Assembly: GCF_036746095.1 (NCBI RefSeq)
Contig: NZ_DAIOEU010000015.1
Location: 1 to 64,000, forward strand
DNA length: 64,000 bases
Source: Dyella_B sp036746095
GTDB lineage: Bacteria; Pseudomonadota; Gammaproteobacteria; Xanthomonadales; Rhodanobacteraceae
Reading direction: 5' to 3'
Part shown: positions 59,315 to 64,000 of the stretch, piece by piece
Numbering within the stretch: position 1 is the stretch's first letter
Layout of the letters: each line of letters begins with the position of its first letter
Notes under the pieces: generated by a model
Seen by the model: the letters and a program-made list of their open reading frames with translations, nothing else
What the model was told of the DNA's origin: nothing
The model's database searches: none
Program-made: the position numbers and the translations under genes

Positions 59315-60238
59315 ATGAAAAAACAGGTGGTTGCATTGGTCGGCGCGCCGACCGATATCGGCGCCGGGCATCGGGGGGCTTCGATGGGGCCTGAGGCCCT
59401 GCGCGTGGCGCAACTGGGGGAGAAACTGCGCCGCCGCGGTATCGAGGTGATCGATCGGGGCAACCTGCATGGGCCGATGAATCCCTGGCAGCCGCCGGAG
59501 AACGGCTACCGTCATTTGCCGGAAGTGATTGCCTGGAACCTTGCCGTGCACACCGCCATCCACCAGGAACTGCAGACCGGTCGCCTGCCGATCATGCTGG
59601 GCGGCGATCATTGCCTGGCCATTGGTTCGATCAGCGCGGTCGCGCGTCACTGCCGCGAGCAGGACCGCAAGCTGCGCGTGCTGTGGCTGGATGCGCATGC
59701 CGATTTCAATACGTCGCAGGTGACGCCTTCCGGCAACATCCACGGCATGCCGGTGGCTTGCCTGTGCGGGAATGGGCCGCGCGAGCTGGTGGAGATCGGC
59801 GATAAGGTACCGGCCGTTACACCCGATGTGTTTCGCCAGATCGGCATCCGCTCAGTGGATGAAGGCGAGAAGCGCCTGGTGCGGCAGGCGAAGATGGACA
59901 TCTACGACATGCGCCATATCGACGAAGTCGGTATCAAGCGCACGATGGAAGAAGCACTCGATGGCCTGGACGAGAATACCCATCTGCACGTGAGCTTCGA
60001 CGTGGATTTTCTCGATCCATCCATCGCACCCGGCGTGGGCACCACCGTGCGCGGCGGGCCGACTTATCGCGAAGCGCAGCTGTGCATGGAAATGATCGCC
60101 GACACCGGCCGCCTCGGTTCGCTGGATATCGTGGAATTGAATCCCGCCTACGACAAGCGCAATCGTACGGCGCGGCTGGCGGTGGAGCTGGTCGAATCGC
60201 TGTTCGGCAAATCCACCTTGATGCGCGAGCCGGATTAA
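59315..60238 (+). CDS. rocF: Arginase
   Basis: A 307-residue protein. Manganese ligands in GGDHC (His99), LDAHADFNT (Asp126, His128, Asp130) and SFDVDFLDP (Asp229, Asp231), together with the N-terminal GAPTDIGAGHRGASMGP. It splits arginine to ornithine and urea. ATG 59315 is the start best fitting the family; ATG 59297 gives 6 more residues. Spaced 64 bases from trpS. Confidence 0.9.
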   Translation: MKKQVVALVGAPTDIGAGHRGASMGPEALRVAQLGEKLRRRGIEVIDRGNLHGPMNPWQPPENGYRHLPEVIAWNLAVHTAIHQELQTGRLPIMLGGDHCLAIGSISAVARHCREQDRKLRVLWLDAHADFNTSQVTPSGNIHGMPVACLCGNGPRELVEIGDKVPAVTPDVFRQIGIRSVDEGEKRLVRQAKMDIYDMRHIDEVGIKRTMEEALDGLDENTHLHVSFDVDFLDPSIAPGVGTTVRGGPTYREAQLCMEMIADTGRLGSLDIVELNPAYDKRNRTARLAVELVESLFGKSTLMREPD

Positions 60239-60302
60239 AAACCTTAAACTGCCAAGCCCCTGCGCAAGGTGCGCGGGTGTTCGATCTTTCTTGGATTGCC
60301 GC

Positions 60303-61676
60303 ATGCAAACACGCGTCCTTACGGGCATCACCACCACCGGTACGCCGCACCTGGGCAACTACGTCGGCGCGATCCGGCCGGCGATTGCCGCCAGTCGCCG
60401 TGCCGACGTCGATGCGTTCTTTTTCATGGCCGACTATCACGCGCTGATCAAAAGCGATGACCCGGCCCGCATCGAACGTTCGCGCCTGGAAATCGCCGCC
60501 ACCTGGCTGGCGGCCGGCCTGGATCCGGACAAGGCGACGTTCTACCTGCAATCGGATATTCCGGAAATTCCGGAACTCACCTGGTTGCTGACCTGCGTGA
60601 CCGCCAAGGGCCTGCTCAACCGTGCGCACGCCTACAAAGCGGCCGTCGACAAGAACACCGAGGCGAATGAAGACCAGGATGCGGGCATTACGGCCGGTCT
60701 GTACATGTATCCGGTCTTGATGGCGGCGGACATTCTCGCCTTCGATGCGCAACAGGTGCCGGTGGGGCGCGATCAGATCCAGCACATCGAGATGGCGCGC
60801 GATATCGCGCAGCGTTTCAACCATATCTATGGCCGCGATTTCTTTGTGTTGCCCGAGGTGGTGATCGAAGAACAGGTCGCCACCTTGCCGGGTCTGGACG
60901 GCCGCAAGATGTCCAAGAGCTACGACAACACCATTCCCTTGTTTGCCGGCGGCGCCAGGCAACTACGCGAAACCATCATGCGCATCGTCACCGATTCGCG
61001 CATGCCGGGCGAGGCCAAAGATCCGGAAAGCTCCTCGCTATTCACCATCTTCCGCGCCTTTGCCACCGATGCCGAAAGCCAGGCCTTTCGCCGCACGCTG
61101 GAAGAGGGCATCGGCTGGGGCGAAGCCAAGCAGGTGTTGTACGAACGCCTTGAGGCCGATATCGCGCCGATGCGCGAGCGTTACGAAGAATTGATCGCGC
61201 GCCCCGCCAACATCGAAGAGATCCTGCATGAAGGCGCGCGCAAGGCGCGTGCGATCGCGGCACCGAAACTCGCCGAATTGCGTAATGCCGTGGGCTTGCG
61301 CGCGATGTCATCGGTCAGTGCCGCTGGCGACACCTCGAAGCCGGCTGCAAAAGCTGCCAGGCCGCCGCGCTTTGCCAGCTTCCGCGACAGTGACGGCAGC
61401 TTCCGCTTCCGCCTGTTTTCGCCGGAGGGTGAAGAATTGCTGCTATCCAAATCCTTCAAGGACCCCAAGGAAGCCGGTTCAGTCCAAAAGCGCTTGAAAA
61501 CGCTGGGTGGCGCTACGGCAACCTTGCACAGCCTGTCGCGCTCGCTGGTGCTGGAGCTGGATGGCGAACCCGTCGCCACGGCGCCAGATTATACCGACGA
61601 GCTCGAACGCGATGAGGCCGCACGCTATCTGCGCGCGGCGCTGGACTTGCTGGCCGAGCAAGAAAAGGGCGAATAG
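60303..61676 (+). CDS. trpS: Tryptophanyl-tRNA synthetase with C-terminal extension
   Basis: A 457-residue protein. Class I signatures: GTPHLGNYVG at about 13-22 (HIGH-type) and GRKMSKSYDN with KMSKS at 202-206. The usual core is about 335 residues. The rest holds a low-complexity Ala/Pro link and a YegP-like domain (PPRFASFRDSDGSFRFRLF, EELLLSKSFKDPKEAG) of about 90 residues. It charges tRNA-Trp; the extension's role is unknown. Confidence 0.9.
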   Translation: MQTRVLTGITTTGTPHLGNYVGAIRPAIAASRRADVDAFFFMADYHALIKSDDPARIERSRLEIAATWLAAGLDPDKATFYLQSDIPEIPELTWLLTCVTAKGLLNRAHAYKAAVDKNTEANEDQDAGITAGLYMYPVLMAADILAFDAQQVPVGRDQIQHIEMARDIAQRFNHIYGRDFFVLPEVVIEEQVATLPGLDGRKMSKSYDNTIPLFAGGARQLRETIMRIVTDSRMPGEAKDPESSSLFTIFRAFATDAESQAFRRTLEEGIGWGEAKQVLYERLEADIAPMRERYEELIARPANIEEILHEGARKARAIAAPKLAELRNAVGLRAMSSVSAAGDTSKPAAKAARPPRFASFRDSDGSFRFRLFSPEGEELLLSKSFKDPKEAGSVQKRLKTLGGATATLHSLSRSLVLELDGEPVATAPDYTDELERDEAARYLRAALDLLAEQEKGE

Positions 61677-61680
61677 GCAT

Positions 61681-61708
61681 TCCTCCCCTGCAACGTGGCA
61701 GGGGAGGA
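61681..61708. terminator. Perfect hairpin between convergent trpS and BON genes
   Basis: TCCTCCCCTGC and GCAGGGGAGGA pair perfectly over 11 bp with a 6-base loop. There is only a short T-run (TTT), so it is a weak or bidirectional terminator, 4 bases after trpS stop. Confidence 0.6.
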
Positions 61709-61736
61709 GTTTCACGTGCGTGCTATCCGGGCAGGT

Positions 61737-62177
61737 TTACTTGCCGCTGGAAGAACCGCTCGACGACGGTGTAGAGCTGGAGGTGTCCACCGTCAGGCCC
61801 GATGCGTCCACACTCTTCACGCCCTTGACTTTCCTGGCGATGTGGATGGCACGCGCCTTTTCCTTCTCGGTCGTGGCCGTGCCGGTAAGGGTGACCTTGC
61901 CGTCGGTCGTGCTTACCGAAATATCTTTGGCCCTCACGCCGTGGGCGGTCGCAAACTCGGACTTCACCTTGGTGGTAATCCAACCGTCGTCGACCTTGCC
62001 CGGCACCGTTTCATTGCTGCGGCCCATCGTCGATTGGTCAGTGCTCGACGGTTGCTGTTGCTGCATGGATGACGGCGACGTGCTCTGTTGTGCCATCACA
62101 GAGAATGGCACGGCGGCAAAAGCCATCATCACTGCAGTGGCGAGGAGGGATGTGCACAGATGGGACTGGTTACGCAT
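61737..62177 (-). CDS. Periplasmic BON-domain protein
   Basis: A 146-residue protein. Signal peptide ends near VMAQ (about 29). A Ser/Gln-rich linker, then BON domain (WITTKVKSEFATAHGV, GKVTLTGTATTEKEKARAIH, GVKSVDASG), then a Ser-rich tail. BON proteins (OsmY-like) bind membranes and answer osmotic stress. ATG 62177 has GGAG 7 bases upstream. Confidence 0.85.
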   Translation of the reverse strand: MRNQSHLCTSLLATAVMMAFAAVPFSVMAQQSTSPSSMQQQQPSSTDQSTMGRSNETVPGKVDDGWITTKVKSEFATAHGVRAKDISVSTTDGKVTLTGTATTEKEKARAIHIARKVKGVKSVDASGLTVDTSSSTPSSSGSSSGK

Positions 62178-62382
62178 TGGCAATCTCCTTAAGAGCTATG
62201 GACTGCCTGCAGATTGGGTGGATGGGAGCAAGCAGGCGCATCGCTATCGATCCGCCCGCACATGGCAGCAGGAGGGGCGTGAACACCGCGTGGCAGACCG
62301 CAACGAAATGTTGCGTCGGTTCAGTGATGTGCGCGCATTGCCAAGGCCGTGTTTGCGGCTCGTTGTGTGTGGCGCGTTGCGC

Positions 62383-62604
62383 TCAGAACCAATCCTTGAG
62401 CGCAATGAAGAGCACGCCTGCTAACAGGATCAACAGGATGCAAGGGGTGGGCGAATGCGAGCGCACGATGGAAAGATCGTCGACGAGGTGCAGGCTGGCG
62501 TGTCCTGCGCCTGCCAACAGGATCAGGCCAAACAGCAGGCCGAAGATCCGTCCTGAACCCTGGGTGGCAGTGGCGGTGCTGACTGCGGTTGCTTCCGTCT
62601 GCAT
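62383..62604 (-). CDS. Small inner-membrane protein
   Basis: A 73-residue protein with two membrane segments (about 18-36, 53-68: FGLLFGLILLAGAGHA, CILLILLAGVLFIAL). ATG 62604 has GAGGG upstream by about 7. No recognised family. Confidence 0.55.
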   Translation of the reverse strand: MQTEATAVSTATATQGSGRIFGLLFGLILLAGAGHASLHLVDDLSIVRSHSPTPCILLILLAGVLFIALKDWF

Positions 62605-62808
62605 GAGCTTGCCCTCGGTGGTCAGCACCAAGAAAGCTACGGGCTGCGCAAAACAAATGCGTGGCAATGCAGCGTGCCGCCGCCATATGGCAGTGATGCC
62701 GCGGGCCATAAAAAAGCGATCGCCGGTGCAGCGGCGATCGCTCAGGTGATCGGCTAGAACGTCCGCTAAGAATTGCTAACCGATATTCTTCTTATGCGTT
62801 GCCGCGCC

Positions 62809-63306
62809 TTACTGGGCCGAGCCGGCTTTCGACGGCAGCGGGTGCGTGGCCTTGAACTGCTGCCACTGCGCCTTGCGCGCCTGGAATGCTGCCTTGTTGC
62901 TGGCGTACTGGCTCTGCTGCGCGCTGGTCAGCACGGTGTTGTAGATCTGCGCGGTGACCGCAGCGCGAGCGGTGATGCGGGCGCTGGTGAAGTTGGCTTC
63001 AGCCTGGGCCAGGCTGGCCGCGGCGGACTGGTAGTTGGAGGCATTCGGCGACAGTGCTTCGAACGCTTCACGCTGCTGGCGAACCGCCTGTCCCTGCGAC
63101 TTCAGCGACGCGAAACTCTGCTGCATGATCGTCTTGATCTGCGTCTTCTGCGCATCCGTGAGATTCAAGCCGCGGAAGGCCATTTCAGCGCCGCCATGAT
63201 GGCCGTGCGGGCCGGGGCCGAAGCCAAGGCCGCCCTGGGCGAAGGCCAGCGAAGACACGCCGAGTACGGCCGAGAGAATGAGCGATAGGGTGATCGACTT
63301 GCGCAT
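62809..63306 (-). CDS. Spy/CpxP-family periplasmic protein
   Basis: A 165-residue protein with signal peptide (to AFAQ, about 24), His/Gly-rich part (HGHHGG) and an LTxxQ helix (LNLTDAQKTQIKTIMQQSF), then long helices. Spy/CpxP bind misfolded proteins or restrain CpxA. The divergent CpxR-like gene and the CpxR box between them support Cpx control. Confidence 0.85.
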   Translation of the reverse strand: MRKSITLSLILSAVLGVSSLAFAQGGLGFGPGPHGHHGGAEMAFRGLNLTDAQKTQIKTIMQQSFASLKSQGQAVRQQREAFEALSPNASNYQSAAASLAQAEANFTSARITARAAVTAQIYNTVLTSAQQSQYASNKAAFQARKAQWQQFKATHPLPSKAGSAQ

Positions 63307-63385
63307 GGTGCATGCTCCTGCTTGGGTGGAGGATTGTGTTGTGGCTATTGGAAAGCAGGGGCAGGTTTAAGATCTTTGCCGAGGC

Positions 63386-63400
63386 GTAAAGAAGGGTAAA
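63386..63400 (+). promoter_or_regulatory. CpxR-box
   Basis: GTAAA, GAAGG, GTAAA: an exact match to the CpxR consensus GTAAA-N5-GTAAA. It lies between the Spy/CpxP-like and CpxR-like genes, about 80 bases from each start. Confidence 0.75.
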
Positions 63401-63479
63401 GTCAGTCCGGCGCAAGCGATTGGCGGCAGTTCGGCGTTGTCATGCAATAGTAAGTACGTCCTGGTTTCAGGTTTGGCCG

Positions 63480-64000
63480 ATGTCCCGAATATTGATTGGT
63501 GATGACGATCGCGAGCTGTGCGCGCTGCTCGCCGAATACCTGCGGCGCGAGGGCCTGCAGGTGGAGGTAGTGCATGATGGCGAGGGCGTATTGGCGCGGT
63601 TGCGCGATCCGGCCTTGCGTCCGGATTTGTTGATACTCGACGTGATGATGCCGGGCCGCAGCGGCCTGGATACTTTGCGCGACTTGCGTGCGCAATACCG
63701 CTTGCCGGTGATCATGCTTTCCGGTCGCGGCGAGCCGGTGGATCGCGTGGTGGGGCTGGAGCTGGGTGCGGACGATTACCTTTCCAAACCATGCCTTCCA
63801 CGTGAACTGTTGGCGCGCGTGCGTGCGCAATTGCGTCGTCACACGGTGGAAAGCGTGGGTGAACTCACCGCTGGCGTCTTGCGTTTGCTGCCCGGCGAGC
63901 GGCGTGCCTATACGGGCGATCAAGAACTCAATCTAACGGGTGCCGAATTCGCCTTGTTGCTGTTGCTGGTGCAACGCGCCGGCGAGGTGATCGACAAGAC
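63480..64000 (+). CDS. cpxR: CpxR-like response regulator (runs off the window)
   Basis: 173 residues in window, open to the right edge. Receiver: D8-D9 (GDDD), phosphoacceptor Asp54 (LILDVMMPGR), Lys103 (YLSKPCLP). Linker and OmpR-type winged helix start (LNLTGAEFALLLLL, AGEVIDK). The last C-terminal residues are outside. The upstream CpxR box and divergent spy-like gene suggest autoregulation in the Cpx envelope-stress response. Confidence 0.85.
   Translation, partial: MSRILIGDDDRELCALLAEYLRREGLQVEVVHDGEGVLARLRDPALRPDLLILDVMMPGRSGLDTLRDLRAQYRLPVIMLSGRGEPVDRVVGLELGADDYLSKPCLPRELLARVRAQLRRHTVESVGELTAGVLRLLPGERRAYTGDQELNLTGAEFALLLLLVQRAGEVIDK

Noticed and set aside
63402..63923. Minus-strand frame of 173 codons opposite the CpxR-like gene
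   Set aside because: The plus strand reads as a clear response regulator; the antisense frame is a shadow.

Overview
The window reads as a contiguous piece of a GC-rich gammaproteobacterial chromosome, most likely from the Rhodanobacteraceae/Xanthomonadales (Dyella, Rhodanobacter or Luteibacter type). The reasons are a class II ribonucleotide reductase, an XAC0095-type small protein, a PepSY-PhoP-PhoQ cluster, a tryptophanyl-tRNA synthetase with a C-terminal extension, a B12-type NrdJ, and many REP-type hairpins with the core GTCATTCC..GGAATCCAG. The assignment rests on gene content and style, not on a database search. Nearly every gene has GC-rich codon usage. The exception is about 480-1780, which is visibly AT-rich and looks acquired.

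Left part (1-9.7 kb). After the 3' end of nrdJ comes an accessory island. It holds an AT-rich pair (membrane protein plus SinR/Cas2-like small protein), a small transglycosylase-like protein followed 3 bp later by a secreted protein, and a pair that resembles the type VI toxin Tse2 and its immunity protein Tsi2. A degraded copy of the 3' end of the secreted-protein gene follows, so the toxin pair sits between direct repeats. Membrane proteins and an alpha/beta hydrolase come next. Then there is a hairpin-rich region with a small ORF, an SDR gene divergent from an MmyB-type regulator, and a REP-rich spacer.

Peptide-uptake operon (11.5-19.3 kb, minus strand): TonB-dependent receptor, serine hydrolase, dipeptide epimerase, POT-family peptide symporter and RpiR-type regulator. 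Together they fit import and processing of peptides, possibly cell-wall peptides. A direct-repeat promoter region lies upstream.

Signalling block (21-33 kb): a RidA protein next to a MITE-like element, a KaiC-like ATPase with a receiver protein and a convergent hybrid histidine kinase, an Asp/Glu racemase, a LytS/LytTR two-component pair and two MacB-like permeases without an ATPase.

Middle (33-50.8 kb): GH89 alpha-N-acetylglucosaminidase with tandem LAB_N proteins, a Kir-type potassium channel, HAD hydrolase, nicotinamidase, cardiolipin synthase, an FAD protein with a cysteine dioxygenase-like protein, TonB, a DUF885 protein, a kinase-fold protein and ferredoxin-NADP reductase.

Right part (51-64 kb): housekeeping genes (HAD phosphatase, dusA, PepSY-phoP-phoQ, birA, coaX, SPOR protein, tRNA-Thr, arginase, trpS), an antitoxin with a truncated toxin remnant, and a divergent Spy/CpxP-like and CpxR-like pair with a textbook CpxR box between them. 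No CRISPR array, rRNA or complete insertion sequence was seen.
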